In this document: one piece after another, positions 1 through 6,278 of the stretch | Numbering within the stretch: the first letter of the stretch is position 1 | Layout: each line of letters starts with the position of its first letter | NCBI GenBank assembly: GCA_910584235.1 | Contig: CAJTZD010000068.1 | Coordinates: 1-17,982 of the forward strand | Origin: an uncultured Acetatifactor sp. | GTDB taxonomy: Bacteria > Bacillota > Clostridia > Lachnospirales > Lachnospiraceae | DNA length: 17,982 nucleotides | Direction of reading: 5' to 3' | Made by a program: the position numbers and the translations under genes | Notes under the pieces: generated by a model | What the model was told of the DNA's origin: nothing | Database searches by the model: none | The model's input: only the letters and a program-made list of their open reading frames with translations

Positions 1-80
1 GGGTGATGGTATCTAGCCCTGGAATTACAGAGGGAGGCATGGGCGCCTCAGGGTCTTTCTTCCGTATAGGTCTCAAACTC

Positions 81-110
81 AAAATTATAAGACGCCATTT
101 GCGTCTTATA
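81..110 (-). terminator. Rho-independent terminator after the blaR1-like gene
   Basis: A perfect 10-bp inverted repeat (arms 86-95 and 101-110, stem TATAAGACGC, 5-nt loop) lies 33 bases beyond the blaR1-like stop codon. Read on the minus strand it is followed by AATTTTGAGTTT. The T tract is short, but position and stem quality support it as the end of the blaI-to-blaR1 transcript. In bases 1-80 I see nothing I can assign. Confidence 0.75.
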
Positions 111-142
111 AAGAGAAAGTCATCGACAAATGGAATAAGTGG

Positions 143-1465
143 TTACAAATGCGGGCATAAAGTCTTTTCAATTTCAAAAAGAAAGTTGCCTCTCCATACA
201 TTGCCACATTCTGTACATCTGGTACCTTCATAATTCTCAATTGTACATCCTCCGTCATTATCTCTTTTATGTATCTGAACAACACCGGATGTAACCTTGT
301 GATCAGAACAGCTTTCTGATTCCTCCCCAAAACCTGTTGGATAGACTTGTCCATTTCTATCGACAAATTGTTCGTCGTACAAAATAGCTTCAGTAGGCAT
401 GTCGAACCCATCCTCTGCGTAATCGTATATCCAGAAGTTACTGCCATCCACAGCATCTTCTGCCATTTCTGTAACAGCATTTTTAACATGATGTACATCC
501 GGATATGCTAATGCTGTTAATGAATTTAAAATAATGAGCAAACCAAATATACATATCACAATTACCTTTTCCTTAGGTCTTATAGTTCTACTATTCTTCA
601 TTAAAGATATCCGCTGATCAATTGCTCTATTGCCACTTTCCAAAGCACTGTTTACCGGACTCTCCATTCTGTTGCCGCCTTTGTTTCGCTCCAGTAAGTC
701 AATGTACATCCGCTTTTCTTTCTCAGTACACTTATTGATTACTTTCTCATCACAAGAGGTTTCCGATAAATATTTTATTTTGCGTTCCAAAAGATATATC
801 AATGGATTAAACCAATGAAGACAGCACACAAATTCCAATAAAAGTTTTACCCATAAGTCCATCCTGACTATATGAGTCATTTCATGTTTTAATATCCAAT
901 AAAGATCTCCTGCAGCATATTCTTTCTGCAAAAAGATTATAGGTCTAGTAGCACCAATGGTGAAAGTCTCATTGTTGACTCTCGTCCAGACAATCTCTGG
1001 CCTACGCCTATAGTGAATAGATTCTCGCAGATGCTTTAACGTCCTTTCCAGATTTTCGTCTTCACATCTAATTGCTAATGCATGTAGCTCATGAGTTTTC
1101 TTTAAAGATTTCACTATCCGAATAATCAAAAGTATTGCAGCAACCGCGAACCATATTGATACCACAAATGTTAATAACTGATATTCCTTTGTTCTATATG
1201 CAGCCTTATTTGTTTCTATATCTGCAACGTTTATCAAAACCTTTGAGCCAGCCGGCATATCTTCGGATAAAAATACTCCAATAACATTTCTATATATTCC
1301 TTTAATCCATACCCATGGTACCGCATAATCCAGCATTACTATTATCAAAGCGCCATATTTCATGGCCTCAGTCATGGATTTTCCCAGTACTTTCTCCCAG
1401 CATAGATATCCAATAAATAAAGCGCTTCCAGAAAGTGTCATCAACAATACATATCCCATTTCCAC
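143..1465 (-). CDS. BlaR1/MecR1-like M56 membrane metalloprotease with a novel C-terminal sensor domain
   Basis: A 440-residue integral membrane antirepressor of peptidase family M56. Hydrophobic segments lie near residues 6-24, 36-56, 97-118 and 300-320. The zinc protease motif HEMTH is at 194-198, and a SETSCDE stretch at 234-240 probably supplies the third ligand. In this family an external signal activates the cytosolic protease, which leads to inactivation of a BlaI-type repressor; such a repressor is encoded 1.1 kb upstream. In BlaR1/MecR1 the extracellular end is a penicillin-binding domain of about 250 residues. Here it is only about 120 residues (322-440), with no SxxK or KTG motif visible. 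It carries Cys386, His389, His399, Cys407, Cys417, Cys420, Cys437 and His439, matching the adjacent secreted protein. The start used is GTG at 1465; ATG at 1459 is equally possible because the ribosome site (GGAAAG) is weak. The signal sensed is unknown. Confidence 0.85.
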   Translation of the reverse strand: MEMGYVLLMTLSGSALFIGYLCWEKVLGKSMTEAMKYGALIIVMLDYAVPWVWIKGIYRNVIGVFLSEDMPAGSKVLINVADIETNKAAYRTKEYQLLTFVVSIWFAVAAILLIIRIVKSLKKTHELHALAIRCEDENLERTLKHLRESIHYRRRPEIVWTRVNNETFTIGATRPIIFLQKEYAAGDLYWILKHEMTHIVRMDLWVKLLLEFVCCLHWFNPLIYLLERKIKYLSETSCDEKVINKCTEKEKRMYIDLLERNKGGNRMESPVNSALESGNRAIDQRISLMKNSRTIRPKEKVIVICIFGLLIILNSLTALAYPDVHHVKNAVTEMAEDAVDGSNFWIYDYAEDGFDMPTEAILYDEQFVDRNGQVYPTGFGEESESCSDHKVTSGVVQIHKRDNDGGCTIENYEGTRCTECGNVWRGNFLFEIEKTLCPHL

Positions 1466-1492
1466 ATTCTCTTATCTTTCCATCTGTATCTT

Positions 1493-1538
1493 AACTGAAT
1501 TAGCGGCCTGCCAATGCAGAAGCCGCCAATGCTCAGTT
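1493..1538 (-). other. Hairpin in the gap between the secreted-protein gene and the blaR1-like gene
   Basis: Nested inverted repeats AACTGA/TCAGTT (1493-1498 and 1533-1538) and GCGGC/GCCGC (1503-1507 and 1522-1526) can form a stem-loop in the 161-base gap. On the minus strand no T tract follows, so it does not look like a terminator. It could be an RNA processing or stability element that lets the secreted protein be made in excess over the membrane sensor. That role is inference. Confidence 0.35.
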
Positions 1539-1626
1539 TTCTTTATACTTCATATATCAATATCTAGGAATTTACACAAAAGGAACCATTCCCCTACAGC
1601 TTTCATCAACTAAAATATTTACGCAA

Positions 1627-2031
1627 TTATTTCAAATCATCATGAGGGCATGTAGCATATCGGCCTGTAGCATACAAGTCTCCCATCCAAATTGTATTAC
1701 AATATACACATCGTGTACACTCATATGTTTTAACCGTACATCCCCCATTATCATTTCTTACGTGCGTCTGAAAATACCCATCCACAATTCTATGCTTAAG
1801 GCAAATTAATCTCCCGCTCCCCCCACTCACCGGCGTAATATTCCCGTCCATATCCACAAACTGCTCATCAAACAGAATACAATCTCCGTGCTCTCCCTCA
1901 GCGCAAGCGCAGTTCGCTTCGTCATGGGGTGCTTCGGTGCATGCGAATGCCGTAACGGACTCTGCCAGCATCATAAACGCGGCAAGACCTGCCACTACAG
2001 TCTTCTTTAAGTTTTTCATGTTTTTCTTCAT
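1627..2031 (-). CDS. Small secreted Cys/His-rich protein, homologous to the neighbouring sensor domain
   Basis: A 134-residue precursor. I chose ATG at 2031 because AGAAAGGTG sits about 9 bases upstream and because a signal peptide follows directly: Lys-rich residues 1-10, a hydrophobic core to about 27, and a likely cut after Ala-Phe-Ala30. An in-frame extension to 2133 is charged and probably not translated. The mature part starts with a Cys/His/Asp/Glu-rich stretch (31-51), then a domain (52-130) with DEQFVD at 55-60 and Cys77, His80, His90, Cys98, Cys108, Cys111, Cys128 and His130. The same residues, at the same spacing, form the extracellular end of the blaR1-like protein next door. The pattern suggests metal binding or disulfides. 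I know of no assigned function. It may be a ligand, decoy or co-sensor for the BlaR1-like protein, or an effector controlled by it. Confidence 0.75.
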   Translation of the reverse strand: MKKNMKNLKKTVVAGLAAFMMLAESVTAFACTEAPHDEANCACAEGEHGDCILFDEQFVDMDGNITPVSGGSGRLICLKHRIVDGYFQTHVRNDNGGCTVKTYECTRCVYCNTIWMGDLYATGRYATCPHDDLK

Positions 2032-2558
2032 AATTGAATACACCTTTCTTATATGGCTTTTCTTTTGTGCTTTGCTACCTCCGGCCCGGCCTTTCGGACC
2101 GCCGGCTGTGTCTCTTTTCCGTGCGTCAAACAACCCATCAGCCTATGGGATTCTTTCCGGCACACAGATGATCCTGTGGGAAATGTTCCTCGCGCCTGTC
2201 ACGCATACTGCACCGGGAAACTCCTCCGGCCACGCAACATGCCCTGCAAAAAAACTCCTCCAGCGCACAGCATACCCTACCGGAAAGCTCTGTCAGTGCA
2301 CAGCATACCCTACCGGAAGCTCCTTTCCCAAACACGCATAACACGCCATGTCCGGCATCGGAATATCCCGGCCAACAGTCCGCCTTATGAACGGCAGTCC
2401 CCTCCGTATGCCGCGTTCCCGCAAGCGCCACTGAGCGGTGCTGCCTGCCACGACATCTGCCGGACACCCATGCACAGCATGGCCATCCGGCTCGCAGACT
2501 CCCCTTTTGCCTGTCGGTGCGGACGGCTCTCGGCCTAAGCGTCAAGCCATCCAACCTA
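2032..2558. repeat. GC-rich gap with degenerate ~33-bp tandem repeats
   Basis: A 527-base gap between the blaI-like stop and the secreted-protein gene. It is visibly richer in G+C than the genes on either side. From about 2198 to 2363 it holds tandem units of 31-34 bp. The two best copies share 21 identical bases (2265-2285 and 2298-2318, core CAGCATACCCTACCGG), 33 bp apart; poorer copies start near 2200, 2231 and 2331. A strong hairpin lies at 2460-2490 (stem CCATGC/GCATGG extended by CCGGA/TCCGG), about 70 bases after the blaI-like stop and without a T tract. Reading frames are open on both strands, as expected of GC-rich non-coding DNA. A minus-strand frame (2554 to 2138) would encode repeats of an 11-residue Cys-Cys unit, but it starts at TTG without a ribosome site. 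I cannot assign a function. Confidence 0.6.
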
Positions 2559-2930
2559 CTACTTTTTCTTCAGCTTCTTCATCAAGCCGTCCAAAAGCTT
2601 TTTGCTCTCACTGTCGATTTCCGTGTTGCCGGTAAGAGCAGCGAAGAAATTTCCATACTCTCCGCCGTACAAGTCGTCCAGCAGTTCCTGGGTCTGTACC
2701 TGCAGCAGTTCCGCCTCGGTCAGCGCTGCCTCTACATAAGCGCGCTTCCGGCTTACGATGCCCTTTTCCTCCAGACGGAATAAGAGAGTGTTCAGGGTCT
2801 GTCTCTTCCATTTTTTCCCTTTCTCTCTCATCACCTCCAGAAGCTCCCTGGTCTGCATGGGCTCAGTACGTCCCCACAGTACTTCCATTACTTCGCGTTC
2901 GGATCCTGTAATTTTGTGACTAACTTTCAT
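2559..2930 (-). CDS. BlaI/MecI/CopY-family winged-helix repressor
   Basis: A 123-residue protein, the usual length for BlaI/MecI. The N-terminal half is the winged-helix DNA-binding domain: it opens with the family-like ITGSEREVMEVLW (residues 7-19), continues with TRELLEVM, and the recognition region KRQTLNTLLFRLEEKGIV follows near 42-59. The C-terminal half is helical and ends in a Lys-rich tail, as expected of the dimerisation part. The ribosome site AAGGAGGTGA precedes ATG at 2930. It probably represses its own transcript through the dyad at 2952-2973 and is inactivated when the M56 protease encoded at 143-1465 is triggered. Between repressor and protease lie a repeat-rich gap and a secreted-protein gene, unlike the usual back-to-back blaI-blaR1 arrangement. 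It could instead be metal-responsive like CopY, but the CopY-type C-terminal Cys motif is absent. Confidence 0.9.
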   Translation of the reverse strand: MKVSHKITGSEREVMEVLWGRTEPMQTRELLEVMREKGKKWKRQTLNTLLFRLEEKGIVSRKRAYVEAALTEAELLQVQTQELLDDLYGGEYGNFFAALTGNTEIDSESKKLLDGLMKKLKKK

Positions 2931-2951
2931 GGTTGATTCACCTCCTTTTCC

Positions 2952-2991
2952 TGTACAATTATATGTTACTACATCAAAATAGTCTTGTCAA
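2952..2991 (-). promoter_or_regulatory. Promoter and probable BlaI-type operator of the repressor gene
   Basis: On the minus strand a perfect -35 TTGACA (2986-2991) is separated by 17 bases from TAACAT (2963-2968). A 22-base imperfect palindrome (2952-2973) of the form TGTA-N14-TACA covers the -10 region; 14 of 22 positions are symmetric. BlaI/MecI operators are dyads containing TACA and TGTA, so autorepression is likely. I do not see an equivalent dyad directly upstream of the secreted-protein gene or the blaR1-like gene. Confidence 0.6.
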
Positions 2992-3113
2992 AGCATTCTT
3001 TTGAAATTATGAAAATTTTTTTCGGATTTTACATTTTCAGGCGAATCCTGCCCCTGCTCCTCCGATTTTACCGCTTTTCCGATAACAATCCCATCTTCTG
3101 TGCAGATGCCGGC

Positions 3114-3144
3114 GCCTCCCGCCGGAAGCAAAACGGCAGGAGGC
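3114..3144 (-). other. GC-rich hairpin downstream of the coiled-coil gene
   Basis: Arms 3114-3124 and 3134-3144 (GCCTCC-x-GCCG against CGGC-x-GGAGGC) form an 11-bp stem with one mismatch, 30 bases past the stop codon at 3174. No T tract follows, so it is at best a weak terminator or a 3'-end protecting structure. The rest of 2992-3173 shows nothing else I can name. Confidence 0.3.
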
Positions 3145-3173
3145 CTGCATCCGCGCAAACCGGGATGCTCCGA

Positions 3174-3407
3174 TCAGGTGGTGGGCACGCCGCGCCTGCG
3201 GAGTATCTCCTTGAGACTGCTGTATGCCACCTCAACTTCTCCGTTGCGGATTCTCAGCTCACGATTCTCCCGGATCAGATCATCGTTCTCGATATACAGC
3301 TCCCGGGCTTTTGACCTGAGCTTAGCGATCTCCGCGTCTTTTTCGGCTATTATGGCACGCACACTCTTCTTTCTCTTATCAGACAGTACATTCCGTAACT
3401 TGGGCAT
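3174..3407 (-). CDS. Small coiled-coil protein of unknown function
   Basis: A 77-residue, highly charged protein from ATG at 3407, chosen because GGAGGATAAAAAA directly precedes it; an upstream in-frame ATG at 3455 has no comparable site. Residues 1-20 are Lys/Arg-rich. From about residue 20 to 65 Leu, Ile and Ala recur with heptad-like spacing among Glu, Lys and Arg (AEIAKLRSKARELYIENDD), typical of a parallel coiled coil or leucine zipper. The basic start followed by a zipper could bind nucleic acid or a partner protein. I recognise no family. It is a single-gene transcript with its own promoter (3447-3475), downstream of an XRE-type gene and its terminator. Confidence that it is a real gene rests on promoter, ribosome site and composition. 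Confidence 0.6.
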   Translation of the reverse strand: MPKLRNVLSDKRKKSVRAIIAEKDAEIAKLRSKARELYIENDDLIRENRELRIRNGEVEVAYSSLKEILRRRGVPTT

Positions 3408-3446
3408 TTTTTTATCCTCCTTTTTATTTATCACATTTATGTAATC

Positions 3447-3475
3447 ATTTTGCACTATTTTTACGCATTTGTCAA
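3447..3475 (-). promoter_or_regulatory. Sigma-A-type promoter of the coiled-coil gene
   Basis: A perfect -35 TTGACA (3470-3475), a 17-base spacer and CAAAAT (3447-3452) as the -10 lie on the minus strand about 40 bases ahead of the start at 3407. The preceding terminator at 3534-3564 fits a separate transcript. Confidence 0.5.
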
Positions 3476-3533
3476 TCCCTAAAGCGAAAAAAGTCTAGAA
3501 TCGTCGAATTTATCTCAAAAATTCCAGGATTGC

Positions 3534-3564
3534 AAAAATAGCGGCTCTGTAAAAACAAAGCCGC
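3534..3564 (-). terminator. Rho-independent terminator after the XRE-type gene
   Basis: A 9-bp stem with one G-U pair (arms 3541-3549 and 3556-3564, GCGGCTTTG/CAGAGCCGC on the minus strand), a 6-base loop, then TATTTTTGC. It lies about 107 bases past the XRE-type stop codon. The bases between hold a 62-codon open frame without a ribosome site, which I do not call. Confidence 0.7.
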
Positions 3565-3671
3565 CAACCCTTTTGCAAGATCTACGCCTATGATTTCTGC
3601 TGCCAAAAGAGCGCAATTGCCCCTTAACCGGAAATTATGTACCAGATTCAAGATCGGCATAATTACCCGGC

Positions 3672-3905
3672 CTATTTCAGCAGCTCCTCATAGCTTGTAC
3701 CCAGCTCATCCTTAATTCCTCTGAGCTGCTGTACATATAAATGCTGCACCCCGCGCTCAATCTTCACAAGGCATTCCCGCGTAATTGCAATGCCCTGCAG
3801 ATCCAGCAAGCGCACAAGCTCTGTCTGCCCAATTCCTCTGGCAAGTCTGATTTCCCTGATATTCCTTCCTATGTTTCCGTTGTCTTGTTTTATCTTCTGT
3901 ATCAA
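3672..3905 (-). CDS. Small XRE-family helix-turn-helix DNA-binding protein
   Basis: About 77 residues consisting of little more than one HTH_3/XRE domain (residues 12-70): NIREIRLARGIGQTELVRLL, then a second helix pair with VKIERG, the hallmark of this fold. It probably acts as a dimeric transcription factor; no sensor domain is present. I prefer the TTG start at 3905 because AGAGGTG lies 5 bases upstream. An ATG at 3929 is in frame but has no ribosome site and would add eight residues. It is transcribed alone, between the pseB terminator and its own terminator. Targets are unknown; the neighbouring surface-polysaccharide and coiled-coil genes are possibilities, but nothing in the sequence shows this. 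Confidence 0.75.
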   Translation of the reverse strand: MIQKIKQDNGNIGRNIREIRLARGIGQTELVRLLDLQGIAITRECLVKIERGVQHLYVQQLRGIKDELGTSYEELLK

Positions 3906-4060
3906 AATCACACCTCTGCTCTGTACCATTTCTGGTCCATTTTTTCTTTTATTTTATCCCCAAAGCGGAATTTAATGGGACTGGTTTTAGTCCTTTTCAG
4001 CAAAAGATTTTAAGGAAACATAAAATTTTTCCGATTTTTATTACGAAACATGAAAAGTGA

Positions 4061-4090
4061 TAAGAAAAAGGCGGTCCTGTACCGCCTTTT
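4061..4090 (-). terminator. Strong terminator after the pseB-like gene
   Basis: A perfect 10-bp stem (arms 4066-4075 and 4081-4090, AAAAGGCGGT/ACCGCCTTTT) with a 5-base loop lies 12 bases after the stop codon at 4102. On the minus strand it runs into TTTTTCTTATC. The A/T-flanked stem could work in both directions. Confidence 0.85.
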
Positions 4091-4101
4091 CATTGCAATC
4101 A

Positions 4102-5094
4102 TCATTCAAACTTTACTGTTTCCAAAAGCTTCCGGATGTCTTCCACGCTGAGCCATTCCGCATTTTGGCCTGAACTATAGTAAAAGCCTTCAGGCACCTT
4201 TTTGCCTGTGGGAACCACCCGCCGCCTGTCGGCCCATACCATCTGGGGATATACAATGAAATGCTTGTCATATTCATAGGTATTCATAGAGTCTTCTGCT
4301 GCAATCATAACCTCATGCAGCTTCTCTCCCTCGCGGATGCCCACCTCCGGCATCTTGCACCCAGGCAGCATAGCCTGGGCCAAATCCGTAATCTTAAAGG
4401 AGGGAATCTTTGAAATGAATGTCTCACCTCCCCTGGCCTCCTCAAAAGCTTTTATAACAAGTTCCACCCCCTGCTGCAGGCTGATCCAGAAACGCGTCAT
4501 GCGGTAATCCGTAATCGGAAGCTCATTCCCACCATTCTTCAGGATATTATGGAAGAGCGGAATGACTGATCCCCTGCTGCCTGCCACATTACCGTAGCGT
4601 ACCACGGAGAAGCAGATGTCCTGGCTTCCCGCGTAGGCATTGGCTGCAATGAACAGCTTGTCCGATACCAGCTTGGTCCCTCCGTACAGGTTCACCGGAT
4701 TCACAGCCTTGTCCGTGGACAGTGCCACCACTTTCTCTACCCCGCTGTCCAGCGCCGCGTCAATGACGTTCTGGGCGCCGTGTATGTTGGTCTTGATCGC
4801 CTCCGCAGGGTTATACTCGCAGGCAGGCACCTGCTTCAAAGCAGCCGCATGTACTACGTAGTCTACCCCCTTAAAAGCTCTGAGAAGCCTCTCTTTGTCC
4901 CGCACATCGCCGATGAAGAAACGCAGCTTCGGGGCATACTCTTTAAACTCATTCTGCATGATGAACTGCTTGAACTCGTCTCTTGAATAAATGATGATCT
5001 TCCTCGGATTATAGTGCTCCAGAACATACTTTGTAAAGGCTTTGCCGAAACTCCCCGTTCCACCTGTAATCAAAATGGATTTGTTATTTAGCAT
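4102..5094 (-). CDS. pseB: PseB-type UDP-GlcNAc 4,6-dehydratase (inverting)
   Basis: A 330-residue extended short-chain dehydrogenase of the usual PseB length. The NAD(P)-binding GGTGSFG is at residues 11-17. STDKA at 126-130 (Asp128, Lys129) and Tyr137-x3-Lys141 in YGGTK match the catalytic residues of the PseB/FlaA1 group. These enzymes turn UDP-GlcNAc into UDP-2-acetamido-2,6-dideoxy-L-arabino-4-hexulose, the first step to pseudaminic acid and related N-acetylated sugars. AAGGAGA lies 6 bases before the ATG. It is 57 bases downstream of the recombinase gene and ends at a strong terminator. PseC, PseH, PseG, PseI and PseF are not in the window, so the final sugar cannot be named. CapE-like or FnlA-like dehydratases are close alternatives. 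As a cytosolic enzyme it probably supplies a sugar for the polysaccharide assembled by the genes upstream. Confidence 0.85.
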   Translation of the reverse strand: MLNNKSILITGGTGSFGKAFTKYVLEHYNPRKIIIYSRDEFKQFIMQNEFKEYAPKLRFFIGDVRDKERLLRAFKGVDYVVHAAALKQVPACEYNPAEAIKTNIHGAQNVIDAALDSGVEKVVALSTDKAVNPVNLYGGTKLVSDKLFIAANAYAGSQDICFSVVRYGNVAGSRGSVIPLFHNILKNGGNELPITDYRMTRFWISLQQGVELVIKAFEEARGGETFISKIPSFKITDLAQAMLPGCKMPEVGIREGEKLHEVMIAAEDSMNTYEYDKHFIVYPQMVWADRRRVVPTGKKVPEGFYYSSGQNAEWLSVEDIRKLLETVKFE

Positions 5095-5151
5095 GTTGTC
5101 TCCTTATCTCTAGGTCAGCCTTATTTCTTATTACAACTATATCATACCATA

Positions 5152-6096
5152 TCATCGTCCAAAAGGCAATGCATTTTCCATATCTAATAGTTTTCTCGGA
5201 TTTTTTGTTTCTAATACGTTTCTTTGCTTGGCCATGTCTACATGAGTATAGATCTCTGTAGTGCGGATAGAGCTGTGTCCCAGCATCTCCTGAATGCAGC
5301 GAATATCCACATCCTGATTCACCAGGTAGGTGGCAAAAGAGTGGCGGAACATATGCGGTGTGATATGCATGGGGATGGAAGCCATGTGGGCCAGGCGGTC
5401 GATCATGTCCCTGACTGACTGGTCGGACAGAGGATTCCCATATTTATTTAGGAAGAAATATTCGCTTTTGCTGATTTCCCCCTGAAACAGCAGCTTATAT
5501 TCCGTCAATGCTCCGATGGTGATCTTCTCTGTCAGCTGCAGGATACGCTCCTTGTCCCCCTTTCCATGAATGCGGACCTCCCCATCGTACAGATTCACTG
5601 CTTCCTGCCTCAGTCCGCACAGCTCCGATATCCGCAGACCCGTGGCAAACAGCAGTTCGATCACTGCAATGTCCCGCACAGCACATTTTATTTGATAAGG
5701 CGTATTCGCCCGTTCTCTCTGGGCATACAGCTCCTGATAGAATCTCTTCATTACATGGTTCGGGATATAGCGCGGAAGCCTCTGAGGAAGCTTAAAGGAA
5801 AGTTCTACACGCATCAGGGGGTTCTCTTCTATCTCTTCCGAAAATGTCAGGTAATTGTAAAATGCCCGGAGACTGGCAATCTTGCGCCGCACCGTCCGGG
5901 GAGCTTTTTCCTGATGCAGAATGTCCACATAGCTCCCGATGGACCGTCTGTCCAGATAGTTCCCGTTCAGGCCCTCGATGTGCAGCCTGAATCCCTCCAG
6001 ATCGGCCCGGTAGGCCCGGATGGTCTTGGGGTCCAGCTCTTTGCGCACCTGGCAGTACTGCAGATACTCCTTGATCAGTTCTGTTAAAGCATTCAT
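5152..6096 (-). CDS. Tyrosine recombinase, XerC/XerD-like
   Basis: A 314-residue site-specific recombinase. The N-terminal SAM-like DNA-binding domain spans about residues 1-95 and the catalytic domain about 110-300. The full catalytic set is present: Arg155 (in TGLRISEL), Lys179 (HGKGDKER), His248, Arg251 (HMFRH), His274 (LGHSS) and nucleophile Tyr283. It is therefore probably active. The start ATG at 6096 is supported by AGGAGGAGAAAGCA. It sits after the terminator of the sugar operon and before pseB, not next to phage genes or an attachment site I can see. It could be a stray XerC/D paralog, an integrase relic, or a recombinase that inverts or exchanges DNA at this polysaccharide locus. 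Recombinases near capsule loci control phase variation in other gut bacteria. No clear recombination site is visible beside it. Confidence 0.9.
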   Translation of the reverse strand: MNALTELIKEYLQYCQVRKELDPKTIRAYRADLEGFRLHIEGLNGNYLDRRSIGSYVDILHQEKAPRTVRRKIASLRAFYNYLTFSEEIEENPLMRVELSFKLPQRLPRYIPNHVMKRFYQELYAQRERANTPYQIKCAVRDIAVIELLFATGLRISELCGLRQEAVNLYDGEVRIHGKGDKERILQLTEKITIGALTEYKLLFQGEISKSEYFFLNKYGNPLSDQSVRDMIDRLAHMASIPMHITPHMFRHSFATYLVNQDVDIRCIQEMLGHSSIRTTEIYTHVDMAKQRNVLETKNPRKLLDMENALPFGR

Positions 6097-6151
6097 TGCT
6101 TTCTCCTCCTGTGTAGTTGATGGATTGGTGGGGATTCTATTATCAAAGGTC

Positions 6152-6163
6152 TATTATATAATA
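6152..6163 (-). promoter_or_regulatory. AT-rich perfect palindrome ahead of the recombinase gene
   Basis: TATTATATAATA (6152-6163) is a perfect 12-base palindrome about 55 bases upstream of the recombinase start and contains a TATAAT on the minus strand (6153-6158). A good -35 is not visible at 17 bases (TACTAC). A repeat TCTATTAT (6136-6143 and 6150-6157) overlaps it. It may be a promoter and protein-binding site, or merely AT-rich spacer. Confidence 0.3.
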
Positions 6164-6250
6164 TAGAAAGAAGAGGTAGTATACTCGGAATGGAGATTTT
6201 GCTTGCGGATTGTAAAGTGTTGGGGGAATGCTTTATTATAGAAGAGAATA

Positions 6251-6278
6251 GAAAACGGTAGATTACTCTACCGTTTTC
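6251..6278 (-). terminator. Terminator at the end of the sugar operon
   Basis: A perfect 12-bp stem (arms 6251-6262 and 6267-6278, GAAAACGGTAGA/TCTACCGTTTTC) with a 4-base loop overlaps the last bases of the gtrA-like gene. On the minus strand the downstream arm ends TTTTC and is followed by TATTC. It separates the sugar operon from the recombinase-pseB unit. Confidence 0.85.

Noticed and set aside
1493..1538. Terminator between the secreted-protein gene and the blaR1-like gene
   Set aside because: The hairpin is good, but on the coding strand no T tract follows; the T-rich side faces the opposite direction, where no gene ends.
2032..2133. N-terminal extension of the secreted protein
   Set aside because: It adds a charged, low-complexity leader before a clear signal peptide and ribosome site, so the start at 2031 is preferred.
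2265..2318. CRISPR-like direct repeats
   Set aside because: Two good 21-base copies 33 bp apart leave only 12 bases between them, the other units are degenerate, and there are no cas genes; this is a tandem repeat.
2138..2554. A 138-codon minus-strand frame with repeated Cys-Cys units between blaI and the secreted-protein gene
   Set aside because: It starts at TTG without a usable ribosome site, and its Trp/Arg/Cys/Gly-rich composition is typical of GC-rich non-coding DNA. The opposite strand is open over the same stretch.
3472..3660. A 62-codon minus-strand frame between the XRE-type and coiled-coil genes
   Set aside because: There is no ribosome site, and it contains a clear rho-independent terminator (3534-3564) and overlaps the -35 of the next promoter.
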